From Roseovarius sp. (lineage in GTDB: Bacteria > Pseudomonadota > Alphaproteobacteria > Rhodobacterales > Rhodobacteraceae), in assembly GCA_021767845.1 (NCBI GenBank), contig JAASSQ010000002.1, positions 1-36,299 of the forward strand: a stretch of 36,299 nt of DNA, in the 5' to 3' direction. Shown here in pieces: positions 19,858 through 28,297 of this stretch. A model generated the notes under the pieces. The model had not been told where the DNA came from and made no database searches. It saw only the letters and a list, made by a program, of their open reading frames with translations. Each line of letters starts with the position of its first letter. The stretch's first letter is position 1. The position numbers and the translations under genes were made by a program.

Positions 19858-21654
19858 ATGGTGCGCAAAGCCGAGAACGGCGCCGATATGCTGGATCGCG
19901 AGAAGTCCAAGGACGTGGGCGCGCTCGCCGAATTGTGGCCGTTCGTCAAGCCTTATAAGATGCTCGCCGGCGCCGCCGTTCTGGCGCTGGTTCTGACAGC
20001 GGCCGTCTCGCTGATCCTGCCCATGGCGGTGCGCCGTGTGGTGGACAATTTCGGCGCCAAGGACAGCCATATCCTGGACCTGTATTTCATGGCAGCCCTC
20101 GGGATTGCCGGCCTGCTGGCGATCGGGACGGGCCTGCGCTATGCGCTGGTGACCCGGTTGGGCGAACGGGTCGTGGCCGACATCCGCAAGGCGGTTTTCG
20201 GCCGCGTGATCGGGATGAGCCCGGCGTTCTTTGAAAAAATCATGACCGGCGAGGTCCTGAGCCGGATCACCACCGACACCACGCTGATCCTGTCGGTGAT
20301 CGGCTCCTCGATCTCGATCGCGCTGCGCAATTTCCTGATCTTCGTGGGCGGGCTTGCGCTGATGCTCATCACCTCGGCCAAGCTGACGGGCATGGTGCTG
20401 CTGCTGGTGCCGCTGGTGGTGGTCCCGATCCTGACGATGGGGCGCAAGCTGCGCAAGCTCAGCCGCGAAAACCAGGACTGGATCGCCAACAGCTCCGGCA
20501 ATGCCTCCGAGGCGCTGCAATCTGTGCAGACGGTGCAGGCCTTCACCCACGAAGCCGCCAGCCGTGGCCGCTTTTCCGACGTGACCGAGGAAAGCTTCGA
20601 TGCTGCCCGCCGGCGGATCACCACGCGGGCCGCGATGACGGTGATCGTGATTTTCCTGGTCTTTACCGGGATTGTCGGGGTGCTCTGGATCGGGGCCAAC
20701 GACGTCCGCGCAGGCGAGATGACGGCCGGCACCCTCGTGCAGTTCGTCATCTACTCGGTGATGGTGGCCGGCGCCGTCGCCGCCCTGTCGGAAATCTATG
20801 GCGAGCTTCAGCGCGCCGCCGGCGCGACCGAACGCCTGGTCGAATTGCTGCGCGCCGAGGATCAGGTGCGCGACCCGGCCAACCCCGTGGCCCTGCCGCG
20901 CCCGGTGCGCGGCGAGATCGTGTTCGACAACGTGCGCTTTTCCTATCCGTCGCGGCCCGACACCCCCGCTTTGGACGGGTTCGACCTGTCCGTCGCGCCA
21001 GGGGAAACCGTGGCGCTTGTCGGGCCGTCGGGGGCGGGCAAGACCAGCGTGATCCAGATGATCCAGCGGTTCTACGATCCCGAGGCGGGCCGCGTGATGC
21101 TGGACGGCATTTCCTTGGCCGACATGGCGCGGCAGGATTTCCGCAAGGAACTGGCGCTGGTGCCGCAGGATCCGGTGATCTTCGCCGCCTCGGCCCGTGA
21201 CAATATCCGTTTCGGTCGGCTCGACGCCTCGGATGCCGAGGTCGAGGCCGCTGCCCGCGCTGCGGCCGCGCATGACTTCATCACCGCTCTGCCCGAGGGC
21301 TATGACACCTATGTCGGCGAACGCGGCGTGATGCTGTCTGGCGGGCAGAAACAGCGCATCGCGATCGCCCGCGCGATCCTGCGCGATGCGCCGGTTTTGC
21401 TGCTGGACGAGGCGACATCGGCGCTCGATGCCGAAAGCGAACGCGCGGTCCAGTCGGCGGTCGAGGCGATGGCCCGCACCCGCACGACGATCATTGTCGC
21501 ACATCGTCTGGCGACTGTGAAAAAGGCCGACCGCATCATCGTGATGGACCAGGGGCGCATCGTCTCGCAGGGCACGCACGAGGCGCTGGTAGCCGAAGAC
21601 GGGCTTTACGCACGGCTGGCGCGACTGCAGTTCACCGACGGCCAGGCCGCCTGA
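19858..21654 (+). CDS. ABC transporter, fused membrane and ATPase domains (MsbA-like exporter)
   Basis: Half-transporter of 598 residues that should work as a homodimer. An N-terminal membrane domain with six segments (about 34-315) is followed by the ATPase domain. Walker A is GPSGAGKT (389-396), the signature LSGGQ (493-497), Walker B VLLLDE (513-518) and the switch histidine H549. The order and spacing fit exporters of the MsbA/lipid and multidrug type; the cargo cannot be told. The ATG at 19858 has AAGGGA 8-13 bases upstream. The frame extends back across the tRNA-Gly, which rules out earlier starts. The 20 residues before the membrane domain are charged and probably cytoplasmic. Confidence 0.92.
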   Translation: MVRKAENGADMLDREKSKDVGALAELWPFVKPYKMLAGAAVLALVLTAAVSLILPMAVRRVVDNFGAKDSHILDLYFMAALGIAGLLAIGTGLRYALVTRLGERVVADIRKAVFGRVIGMSPAFFEKIMTGEVLSRITTDTTLILSVIGSSISIALRNFLIFVGGLALMLITSAKLTGMVLLLVPLVVVPILTMGRKLRKLSRENQDWIANSSGNASEALQSVQTVQAFTHEAASRGRFSDVTEESFDAARRRITTRAAMTVIVIFLVFTGIVGVLWIGANDVRAGEMTAGTLVQFVIYSVMVAGAVAALSEIYGELQRAAGATERLVELLRAEDQVRDPANPVALPRPVRGEIVFDNVRFSYPSRPDTPALDGFDLSVAPGETVALVGPSGAGKTSVIQMIQRFYDPEAGRVMLDGISLADMARQDFRKELALVPQDPVIFAASARDNIRFGRLDASDAEVEAAARAAAAHDFITALPEGYDTYVGERGVMLSGGQKQRIAIARAILRDAPVLLLDEATSALDAESERAVQSAVEAMARTRTTIIVAHRLATVKKADRIIVMDQGRIVSQGTHEALVAEDGLYARLARLQFTDGQAA

Positions 21655-21697
21655 GTCACCCACGGCCATCGCGTCATCGCTTGCCGGAGGATTAGCT

Positions 21698-22582
21698 ATG
21701 AAAATCGCCACGGCCGCCTATCCGCTCGATCCCGTCACGACCTGGAAAGCCTACGCGGAAAAGCTGCGGGCCTGGGTTGCCGAAGCGGCGGGGCAGGGGG
21801 CCGAACTGCTGCTGTTCCCCGAATACGCCGCGATGGAACTGGCCATGCTCGACGGCCCCGAGGCGGCGGGCGATCTGGAACGCTCGCTCGAAGCAGTGTC
21901 CCGCCATATCCCCGATGCCGACCAGCTGCATTCCGATCTGGCCGCCGAATTCGGCGTTCATATCTGTGCGGCCTCCGCGCCGGTTTTCGATGCGGGGACG
22001 GGGCCACGCCCGGTGAACCGCGCGCGGTTCTTCACGCCACAGGGCGGGGTTGGCGTGCAGGACAAGCAAATCATGACCCGTTTCGAGCGCGAGGAATGGG
22101 ATGTCGTGCCCGGCGGGCCGCTGCGCGTGTTCGACACGGCATTGGGGCGGATCGGCATCCTGATCTGTTATGACGCCGAGTTCCCGCTTCTGGGTCGCGC
22201 CCTCTCTGACGCCGACGTGATCCTTGTGCCCTCCGCGACCGAGGCACAGGCAGGCTATTCGCGGGTGCGGATCGGGGCCATGTCCCGCGCGTTGGAGAAC
22301 CAGTGCGTCACCGTCATGGCCTCGACCGTTGGGGATGCGGCCTGGTGCCCGGCCGTGGACGAAAATACCGGGATGGGGGGCGTGTTCGGCCCGCCGGATA
22401 CCGGCTTCCCGCAGACCGGCATCATCGCCGAAGGCCGCCTGAACGCGCCCGGCTGGACCTTTGCTGAGATCGATTCGGCCGCGATCGCGCATGTTCGCGC
22501 CGAAGGTGTCGTGCTCAACCGCACCCATTGGGGCGAACAGCACCCCCGCGCCGCGAAAGCCACAAACCAGCGGCTGACGTGA
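21698..22582 (+). CDS. Carbon-nitrogen hydrolase (nitrilase superfamily)
   Basis: Soluble hydrolase of 294 residues with the complete catalytic triad of the family: E42 in [10 protein letters not shown]123 in DKQIMTRFE and C157 in LICYDAEFP. The fold and length match the amidase branch rather than true nitrilases, so cleavage of a non-peptide amide bond is likely, with substrate unknown. GGAGG lies 8-12 bases before the ATG. It follows the ABC transporter by 43 bases in the same direction and may share its transcript. There is an apparent promoter for infA after it. A few active-site-adjacent residues (EEWDVVPGG) are also conserved in members from other proteobacteria. Confidence 0.87.
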   Translation: MKIATAAYPLDPVTTWKAYAEKLRAWVAEAAGQGAELLLFPEYAAMELAMLDGPEAAGDLERSLEAVSRHIPDADQLHSDLAAEFGVHICAASAPVFDAGTGPRPVNRARFFTPQGGVGVQDKQIMTRFEREEWDVVPGGPLRVFDTALGRIGILICYDAEFPLLGRALSDADVILVPSATEAQAGYSRVRIGAMSRALENQCVTVMASTVGDAAWCPAVDENTGMGGVFGPPDTGFPQTGIIAEGRLNAPGWTFAEIDSAAIAHVRAEGVVLNRTHWGEQHPRAAKATNQRLT

Positions 22583-22590
22583 TTATCTGC

Positions 22591-22619
22591 TTGAAAAACA
22601 CGGCGAATGGTCCCATTTA
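22591..22619 (+). promoter_or_regulatory. Candidate infA promoter
   Basis: TTGAAA (22591-22596) matches the -35 consensus at 5 of 6 positions. CATTTA follows after 17 bases (22614-22619), or TTTAAG after 19. It lies just past the nitrilase-family stop and before the infA leader hairpin. Confidence 0.45.
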
Positions 22620-22622
22620 AGG

Positions 22623-22648
22623 CGCGGTCCACGCATCGGTGGATCGCG
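22623..22648 (+). promoter_or_regulatory. Stem-loop in the infA leader
   Basis: CGCGGTCCAC (22623-22632) pairs with GTGGATCGCG (22639-22648) over 10 bp with one G-U pair and a 6-base loop. The ribosome site AAAGGAG (22653-22659) begins 5 bases later. Such a stem could stabilise the mRNA or tune initiation of infA; its role is inferred. Confidence 0.5.
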
Positions 22649-22664
22649 AAACAAAGGAGACATC

Positions 22665-22883
22665 ATGGCCAAGGAAGATACGCTCGAATTTCCCGGTGTC
22701 GTGAAGGAACTCCTGCCCAACGCGACGTTCCGGGTCGAGCTTGACAACGGCCATGAGATCATCGCGCACACGGCAGGCAAGATGCGCAAGAACCGCATCC
22801 GTGTTCTGGCCGGCGACCGGGTTCAGGTGGAAATGACCCCTTACGATCTGACCAAGGGTCGGATCAATTACCGCTTCAAGTAA
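22665..22883 (+). CDS. infA: Translation initiation factor IF-1
   Basis: Complete 72-residue IF-1, a single OB-fold protein that binds the A site of the 30S subunit during initiation. Key family stretches are seen: [37 protein letters not shown] and [18 protein letters not shown]. The ATG is preceded by AAAGGAG. It is followed after 12 bases by maf, then an RNase E/G and yacG with overlapping starts, so the group is probably one operon. This order is common in Rhodobacterales. A stem-loop lies in the leader. Confidence 0.98.
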   Translation: MAKEDTLEFPGVVKELLPNATFRVELDNGHEIIAHTAGKMRKNRIRVLAGDRVQVEMTPYDLTKGRINYRFK

Positions 22884-22895
22884 GCGCCTTTCCGA

Positions 22896-23474
22896 ATGCG
22901 TTTGATCCTCGGATCGGGCAGCCCGCGCCGGCGGGATCTGCTGACGCAGATCGGTGTCGTGGCGGATGACATCCGCCCGCCGGAAATCGACGAAACACCC
23001 CACGACCACGAACTGCCGCGCCCTTATTGCGTGCGCATGGCCCGCGAAAAGGCCCGCGCCGTCATGGCCGGGCCCGATGATGTGGTGCTGTCGGCCGATA
23101 CCACGGTCGCGCTTGGCCGCCGTATCCTGGGCAAACCGGCGGATGCGGACGAGGCTGCGCAATTCCTGCGTGCCATGTCGGGCCGGCGGCACAAGGTCAT
23201 TACCGCCGTGGCCGTCCGGCGCGGCGACCGGATCTGGGAACGGGACGTTGTCACGACCGTCAAGATGAAACGCCTGTCGCGGCAAGAGCTTGACGCCTAC
23301 CTTGCCACGGACGATTGGCAGGGCAAGGCCGGCGGATATGGTATCCAGGGGCCGGCCGGCGCGTTGATCCCGTGGATCCAGGGCTCTTTCACCGCCGTTG
23401 TCGGCCTGCCCCTGTGCGAAGCGGCGGGCCTGTTGCAGGCGGCGGGCTATCCCGTTTTCCGGGGGGCATCATGA
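22896..23474 (+). CDS. maf: Maf family nucleotide pyrophosphatase
   Basis: House-cleaning nucleotide pyrophosphatase of 192 residues. The N-terminal phosphate-binding signature is seen as [11 protein letters not shown] (residues 6-16), followed by [16 protein letters not shown] (about 68-83) and the C-terminal [17 protein letters not shown] region. The family removes pyrophosphate from dTTP, UTP and modified bases and has been linked to septum control. It follows infA by 12 bases, and its TGA overlaps the next start as ATGA. The exact nucleotide preference is not fixed by what I can see. Confidence 0.93.
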   Translation: MRLILGSGSPRRRDLLTQIGVVADDIRPPEIDETPHDHELPRPYCVRMAREKARAVMAGPDDVVLSADTTVALGRRILGKPADADEAAQFLRAMSGRRHKVITAVAVRRGDRIWERDVVTTVKMKRLSRQELDAYLATDDWQGKAGGYGIQGPAGALIPWIQGSFTAVVGLPLCEAAGLLQAAGYPVFRGAS

Positions 23475-24496
23475 AAGGACGTCTGATCGCGCTCGATCAC
23501 CTGAACGGCCACGAGGCTGCGGCGCTCCTCGTAGATGGCCGGCTCGAGGATCTGTTTCTCGACAGCGATGCGCCACGTCCCGGCGCGATCTACCGCGCCA
23601 TTGCCGACCGGCCGGTCAAGGGGCAAGGCGGGATGTTCCTGCGCACGCCGGACGGGCCGGCCTTCCTGCGTCAGGTCAAGGGGCTCGCGCCCGGTCAGCC
23701 GCTTCTCGTGCAGGTAACGGGATACCCCGAGCCGGGCAAGGCGCTGCCGGTCACCTCGAAGCTGCTGTTCAAGAGCCGTTACGCCATCGTCACGCCGGAG
23801 GCGCCGGGGTTGAACGTGTCGCGCAGCATCTGCGACGACGACCGCCGCGATGCGCTTCTGGCCGTGGCCCATGCGGAAATGGGCGAGGCCGGGATGGGCC
23901 TGATCCTGCGGTCGTCATGCGCCGAAGCGCCGGAGGACGAAATCGCCGAGGATATTCGCGCCATGCACGCTCTTGCATTGGCGGTGACAGGAGATGCCGC
24001 AGGCGCCACGCCCGAGAAACTGACTGAAGGCGACGGCCCGCATGCGCTGGCCTGGCGCGAATGGACCGCCCCTGCCGAGATCGACACGGGCCATGGCAGC
24101 TTCGCGAGCCATGCCGTGCTGGACGCGATCGACGAGTTGCGCGTGCCCGACTCCCCCCTGCCTGGCGGGGCGTCGATGGCGGTCGAGCGCACGCGCGCGC
24201 TGGTCGCGGTGGACGTGAACACCGGGGGCGACACCTCGCCCGCGGCGGGCCTCAAGGCGAACATGGCCGCTGCCCGCGACCTGCCACGGCAGCTGCGCCT
24301 GCGGGGGCTTGGTGGCCAGGTGGTGATCGACCTTGCGCCGATGCCGAAAAAGGAACGCAGGCAGTTTGAAATCACGCTGAGGGCCGCATTCCGAGCCGAT
24401 ATCGTGGAAACTGCCCTTGTCGGATGGACGCCCCTGGGCCATTTCGAATTGCAACGCAAACGTGACAGGATCGCCCTGAGCGAGGTGACGACATGA
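23471..24496 (+). CDS. Ribonuclease E/G family protein, short form
   Basis: Protein of 341 residues matching the catalytic core of RNase E/G. The two magnesium-binding aspartates are D248 in VAVDVNTGG and D287 in VVIDLAPM, separated by the usual [10 protein letters not shown] stretch. An S1-like segment is recognisable around 40-70 but is divergent. It is shorter than RNase G (about 490 residues) and RNase E: the zinc-link CPxCxG and all C-terminal scaffold are absent. The zinc-link normally holds dimers together, so a different assembly is expected. The start ATGA overlaps the maf stop, and the end overlaps yacG in the same way. It probably cleaves RNA endonucleolytically; the target is unknown. 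Confidence 0.85.
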   Translation: MKGRLIALDHLNGHEAAALLVDGRLEDLFLDSDAPRPGAIYRAIADRPVKGQGGMFLRTPDGPAFLRQVKGLAPGQPLLVQVTGYPEPGKALPVTSKLLFKSRYAIVTPEAPGLNVSRSICDDDRRDALLAVAHAEMGEAGMGLILRSSCAEAPEDEIAEDIRAMHALALAVTGDAAGATPEKLTEGDGPHALAWREWTAPAEIDTGHGSFASHAVLDAIDELRVPDSPLPGGASMAVERTRALVAVDVNTGGDTSPAAGLKANMAAARDLPRQLRLRGLGGQVVIDLAPMPKKERRQFEITLRAAFRADIVETALVGWTPLGHFELQRKRDRIALSEVTT

Positions 24497-24675
24497 GCTG
24501 CCCGATCTGCCAAAAAGACACCGACCCGCGCTTTCGCCCGTTCTGCTCGAAACGCTGTGCCGATGTCGATCTGGGCAAGTGGCTAAGTGGCGATTACGCC
24601 GTGCCCTCGCGCGACCCCGAGGACATCGAGCGCGCGCTCGACGAGGCGGAACAACAGCGCGCCAAACCGCACTGA
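24493..24675 (+). CDS. yacG: DNA gyrase inhibitor YacG, zinc-binding
   Basis: Small zinc protein of 60 residues. Four cysteines form the site: CPIC at 3-6 and C18 with C22 in FCSKRCADVDLGKWL, the family hallmark. In Escherichia coli YacG binds the GyrB C-terminal region and inhibits gyrase. The acidic C-terminal half (DPEDIERALDEAEQ) is usual. Its start overlaps the RNase E/G stop as ATGA, making it the last gene of the infA-maf-rne/g-yacG string. tRNA-Phe follows 79 bases downstream. Confidence 0.93.
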   Translation: MSCPICQKDTDPRFRPFCSKRCADVDLGKWLSGDYAVPSRDPEDIERALDEAEQQRAKPH

Positions 24676-24754
24676 AAAATTTGCGCGATCCCTCTGGACA
24701 CCACCTTCCCGCTCGCCTAAACCACCCGCACCCGAACGCATCCGCGTTCCCCGT

Positions 24755-24829
24755 GCCCGGGTAGCTCAGGGGTAGAGCAGTGGATTGAAAATCCTCGTGT
24801 CGGTGGTTCGATTCCGCCCCCGGGCACCA
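24755..24829 (+). tRNA. tRNA-Phe (anticodon GAA), island insertion site
   Basis: A complete cloverleaf of 75 bases with CCA encoded (24827-24829). The acceptor GCCCGGG pairs with CCCGGGC, the D arm is GCTC-AGGGGTA-GAGC, the anticodon loop TTGAAAA gives GAA, and the T arm is GGTGG-TTCGATT-CCGCC. The last 16 bases, plus one base beyond, recur at 34092-34108, so the gene was the target of a site-specific integration. It stays intact because the incoming end restored the 3' part. Confidence 0.97.
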
Positions 24830-24830
24830 C
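24814..24830 (+). repeat. attL core, 17-bp direct repeat
   Basis: CCGCCCCCGGGCACCAC, the T-stem and acceptor end of tRNA-Phe including CCA and one more base. It is identical to 34092-34108. Confidence 0.9.
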
Positions 24831-24979
24831 TACAACTTCCGAGATAGTCCAGAAAAGTCCTAAAGGTCTGTTAAATCAGTGGTTTCCGCTATTGGTTGTC
24901 CAGCGCGTTCCGCGTTTGTCCGCCTCAAGCCATGAAAGTTGGGGGTAGAATGCGGGGTGCTTAAATGCTACCAAATAGC

Positions 24980-25693
24980 ATGCCCTTGACCGATATCGCC
25001 TTGAAAAAATTGAAGCCTTTGGAGCGCGCTTATAAGAAAGCCGACTCGAACGGCTTGTTCATTTGGGTAAAACCAAACGGATCGAAACACTGGCATTTCA
25101 AGTACCGTTTTTTGGGAAAAGAAAAACTGATGTCCTACGGGCCTTATCCGCTAATCTCTTTGAAGGAAGCCCGAGACAAGCGCGACCGAGACAAGAAGCT
25201 GCTGCTTGAGGGCATCGATCCCGCATCTGTGAAGAAAGAACGCAAGCTGGCCGCCGAGATTGCTCAGCGCGGCCAGTTCGAAGTACTGGCCGAAGAACTG
25301 CTGGACAAAAACCGGCGCGAAGGGAAGGCCGAGCAGACCATCAAGAAGAAGTCCTGGCTGCTCGACATGGCAAACGCAAAGCTGGGCAAGCGGCCCATCA
25401 TGGAGATCACGCCCAGCGAGGTTTTGGCTGTGCTCAAAAAGCAGGAACAGGCCGGAAATCTGGAAACGGCCAGCCGCCTGCGTTCGACCATCGGCGAGGT
25501 GTTCCGCTATGCCATTGCAACGGGTTTCACCGTGAATGATCCGACGGTGGCCTTGAAAGGTGCGCTGGTTCGCAAGCGTGTGAAATCTCGTTCCGCCATC
25601 ACAGACAAGAAACAGCTTGGTAAGCTGCTGGTCGCCATATCCAACGCCTCGAAGACAATACCAAGCTGGACGCTACCAAGCGACGGGATCTGA
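24980..25693 (+). pseudogene. P4-type integrase, catalytic domain missing
   Basis: The first part of a tyrosine integrase of the P4/CP4-57 type, 237 residues where about 400 are usual. It has the arm-binding DUF4102 domain (around DSNGLFIWVKPNGSKHWHFKYR) and the core-binding domain up to SAITDKKQLGKLLVAIS. At that point intact relatives enter the catalytic domain. Here the homology ends near 25640, and a short out-of-frame tail (NASKTIPSWTLPSDGI) runs to TGA. All catalytic R, K, H and Y motifs are missing. Its position next to attL is that of the enzyme that normally inserts such islands. The ATG at 24980 is preferred to 24965 because MPLTD is the usual start. The residual protein might still bind arm sites. 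Confidence 0.85.
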
Positions 25694-25755
25694 TTTCCGC
25701 AGTCTGTTGCGCAGCTAACCTGATCGACCGTCAGCCCTTCGAACTCGAAGCTGAC

Positions 25756-27267
25756 GTGCCCAGACTGCGGGATGCCCTCTTGAAGGTTCACCCGAAGCAA
25801 GCCGGGATTACGGCTAAGCGGCTGTCGAACATCAAATCCGATCTCGGACTTGCTTTGCGCATTACCCGCACCGCGCCCCGGCAACGGAGCAGTGCAGACC
25901 GTACCGATGCCTGGTTGAGTTTTCTGAACAGCGCGAGCGTCAAGCATCAGAAACACCAGTTGTCCCGGTTTGTGGATTTCTGCTGCAGTCATGGGCTTGA
26001 GCCGGATCAGGTCAACGACAACGTTATGAGTGCGTTCGAAGCTCATCTTGACGCCCGCATTCTGACGAAAAACCCCAAAGAAATCCGCAAGGATGCCAGC
26101 TACGCTTGGAATGCGATCATCAAACAGAACAATCTGTCGTTTACCCCTTTGGTGGTGCCTAAAGCTGACCGTTACATTGCGGCGCCTCTGAACCAGTACC
26201 CCGTTTCGCTTCAGGCCGATCTCGCAAAGTATCTCGAACGGCTTCGCCACGCAGACATCATGGATGAGGAAGGCCCGGACAGGGCATTGAGTGAAACCTC
26301 CCTCCGCAACGTTGAAGCGCATGTTCGCCAGTTCTTGGACGCCGCCTGTTCGAACGGTTTCGACCGGACCGACTTCGAAAATCTGTCGGACGCTTTGCGG
26401 CCTGACGTTATGAAGGCAGCCGTCACCAAAATCCAGGAGCGCCAAGGCGGCCAGCTTACCGCAACGACGCGCAACATTCTCGCGACCCTTCAGGCCATCG
26501 CCAAGTACCACGTGAAGGCACCGAATGAGACCGTCAACTTGATCCGCAAAGCCAAGTCCAAGATTGGAGATGTCCAGATCGGGATGACCGATAAGAATAT
26601 GGAGCGGCTTGCGCAGTTTGATGACCCGCGGAACATCGCCCGGCTTGTCACGCTTCCCAACGATTTGATGCAATGGGCGCAGGAAAACTCGACCCAAAAG
26701 CACGCACCGCTTCGTGCAATGCATGCCGTGGCGATCAGTATCCTCTTGGTATGCCCTTTGCGCATCAAAAACATCTCGATGCTGGACATTGAGAGGCACC
26801 TTAGGGCGCAACGCGGCGGGAAGCACAAGATTTACGCGTTGCATATTCCGGCCAGCGAGATGAAGAACCGCAACCCGATGGATTTTGCCTTGGGAGAGCA
26901 GCCCTCTCGCCATCTGGAAACGTATCTGTCCAATTTCAGGCAGCATGTATCCAATGACCCGGGGACCGCTCTGTTTCCCAAAAAGTCAGGAGGGGGGCCT
27001 CGGACTCCGGACAACCTCGGTCATGAAATCTCGCGGCTGATCCGCCGCGAAACCGGTTTAGTGATGAACGCGCACCTCTTCCGCCATTTTAATGGCATGA
27101 TGTACCTGAACTACTATCCGGGTGAGTTTGAAACGGTGCGTCAATTTCTGGGGCACAAGAAACTCGATACAACGATGACATTTTATGCCCGCTTCAGCAG
27201 CAAGGCTGCCATCGCGCGGTACGACCAGGCTGTTCTGTCCAAATGGCAGGGAGGCCAAGATGACTGA
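25756..27267 (+). CDS. Tyrosine recombinase A, 5' end altered
   Basis: Site-specific recombinase of at least 503 residues. Catalytic residues are seen as R336 (CPLRIKN), K370 (ASEMKNRN), H440 and R443 (HLFRHFNG), H467 (LGHKKLD) and Y477 (TFYARF). The frame is open from 25624 and reads as plausible protein there (NTKLDATKRRDLISAV), without any ATG. The GTG at 25756 is thus the first usual start, but the native start was probably lost at the junction with the broken integrase. The upstream fragment is in the +1-related other frame, so expression may rely on re-initiation. It overlaps recombinase B by 8 bases. Large recombinases of this sort often act with a partner. Confidence 0.8.
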   Translation: MPRLRDALLKVHPKQAGITAKRLSNIKSDLGLALRITRTAPRQRSSADRTDAWLSFLNSASVKHQKHQLSRFVDFCCSHGLEPDQVNDNVMSAFEAHLDARILTKNPKEIRKDASYAWNAIIKQNNLSFTPLVVPKADRYIAAPLNQYPVSLQADLAKYLERLRHADIMDEEGPDRALSETSLRNVEAHVRQFLDAACSNGFDRTDFENLSDALRPDVMKAAVTKIQERQGGQLTATTRNILATLQAIAKYHVKAPNETVNLIRKAKSKIGDVQIGMTDKNMERLAQFDDPRNIARLVTLPNDLMQWAQENSTQKHAPLRAMHAVAISILLVCPLRIKNISMLDIERHLRAQRGGKHKIYALHIPASEMKNRNPMDFALGEQPSRHLETYLSNFRQHVSNDPGTALFPKKSGGGPRTPDNLGHEISRLIRRETGLVMNAHLFRHFNGMMYLNYYPGEFETVRQFLGHKKLDTTMTFYARFSSKAAIARYDQAVLSKWQGGQDD

Positions 27268-28297
27268 TATTCCGCTGGTTCTGAAAATTGACGATTGGCC
27301 GTCGCCTGACAAGGCCCTTTGGTATTCGCTGTTCGAGAAAGCGGACCTTTTCGACGACACGGGTCAACTGGCACATTGGCGTTCGGGTTCCCAGCAAATG
27401 TTGCGTCAAGCCTACGGCCAGTGGCTCTCCTTTTTGGCACGTAATCACGATCAAGCTTTGCTCGAAGCGCCGCTCACGCGGGTTCGGCCCGATTTGGTCG
27501 GCCAATACATCAAAGAGTGCCAACTGCGTCTTGCGCCGCAAACGGTCTACAACCTCGTAACGGATATCTGCATTTTGGCGCGAGCCGCTGCTCCCGAGCT
27601 CGATTGGGCTTGGTTGCACCGCGTTGCAAAACGTCTGGCTCATAAGGCGGATAGCGACAGCTTGAAGGCGCGTATCCCGTTGACGGCAGGACAGATATTC
27701 GACTGGAGCCTTCGTCGAATGGCGGCTATCCAATCCGATCAGACCCGGTCCGAGAAGAAGCGTGCCATCCATTTTCGTGACGCTCTGATCATTGGTTTTC
27801 TCATCGCGCGTCCCGTCCGCAAGCGCGCTCTTCTTGCAATGAATGTGGATCAGCACCTAAATAAGCGAGGGCAGGGCTTCTCGCTGTACTTCCCGAAAGA
27901 AGACATGAAGGACGGTCGTTCTCGGGAATATCCGTTCCCAGAGAAACTGGCTGCATCAATGTTCGAATATCTGGACGTTCATCGGCCGGTTTTGCTGGGC
28001 GGAAACGACGAGGCAGGGCTTTGGGTTAACTATTATGGGAAGCGCTTCGCTTATGACGGCTTCACGCGGATGTTTGGAAAACTGACGGAGGCGCATTTTG
28101 GTTTCCATCTTCGCCCCCATTCATTTCGTCATATCGTTGCGACATCCATCGCTGAATTCGATCCAGCGCATGTCGGGATAATTCGGGATATCCTGGGTCA
28201 TGCCACATTGGATATGGCTGAGAGACATTACAACTGCGCAACTCAGATTTCGAGCTGCAACGCGTTGCAGTTGCTCTACGCTGCTTATTTGAGATAG
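27260..28297 (+). CDS. Tyrosine recombinase B
   Basis: Second recombinase of 345 residues, with a core-binding-like N-terminal half and a catalytic C-terminal half. Residues seen are R187 (ARPVRKRALL), K217 (KEDMKDGR), H287 and R290 (PHSFRHIVAT), H314 (LGHATLD) and Y324 (ERHYNC). The ATG at 27260 is chosen because GGGAGG lies 7-12 bases upstream, and it overlaps the stop of recombinase A by 8 bases; an open frame extends further back without a ribosome site. The paired, overlapping arrangement resembles elements that move by two or three cooperating tyrosine recombinases. Whether A and B moved this island or belong to an older nested element is not clear. Confidence 0.85.
   Translation: MTDIPLVLKIDDWPSPDKALWYSLFEKADLFDDTGQLAHWRSGSQQMLRQAYGQWLSFLARNHDQALLEAPLTRVRPDLVGQYIKECQLRLAPQTVYNLVTDICILARAAAPELDWAWLHRVAKRLAHKADSDSLKARIPLTAGQIFDWSLRRMAAIQSDQTRSEKKRAIHFRDALIIGFLIARPVRKRALLAMNVDQHLNKRGQGFSLYFPKEDMKDGRSREYPFPEKLAASMFEYLDVHRPVLLGGNDEAGLWVNYYGKRFAYDGFTRMFGKLTEAHFGFHLRPHSFRHIVATSIAEFDPAHVGIIRDILGHATLDMAERHYNCATQISSCNALQLLYAAYLR

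Noticed and set aside
25507-26946. Long minus-strand open frame opposite recombinase A
   Set aside because: The plus strand has all recombinase catalytic residues; the opposite frame shows no domain.
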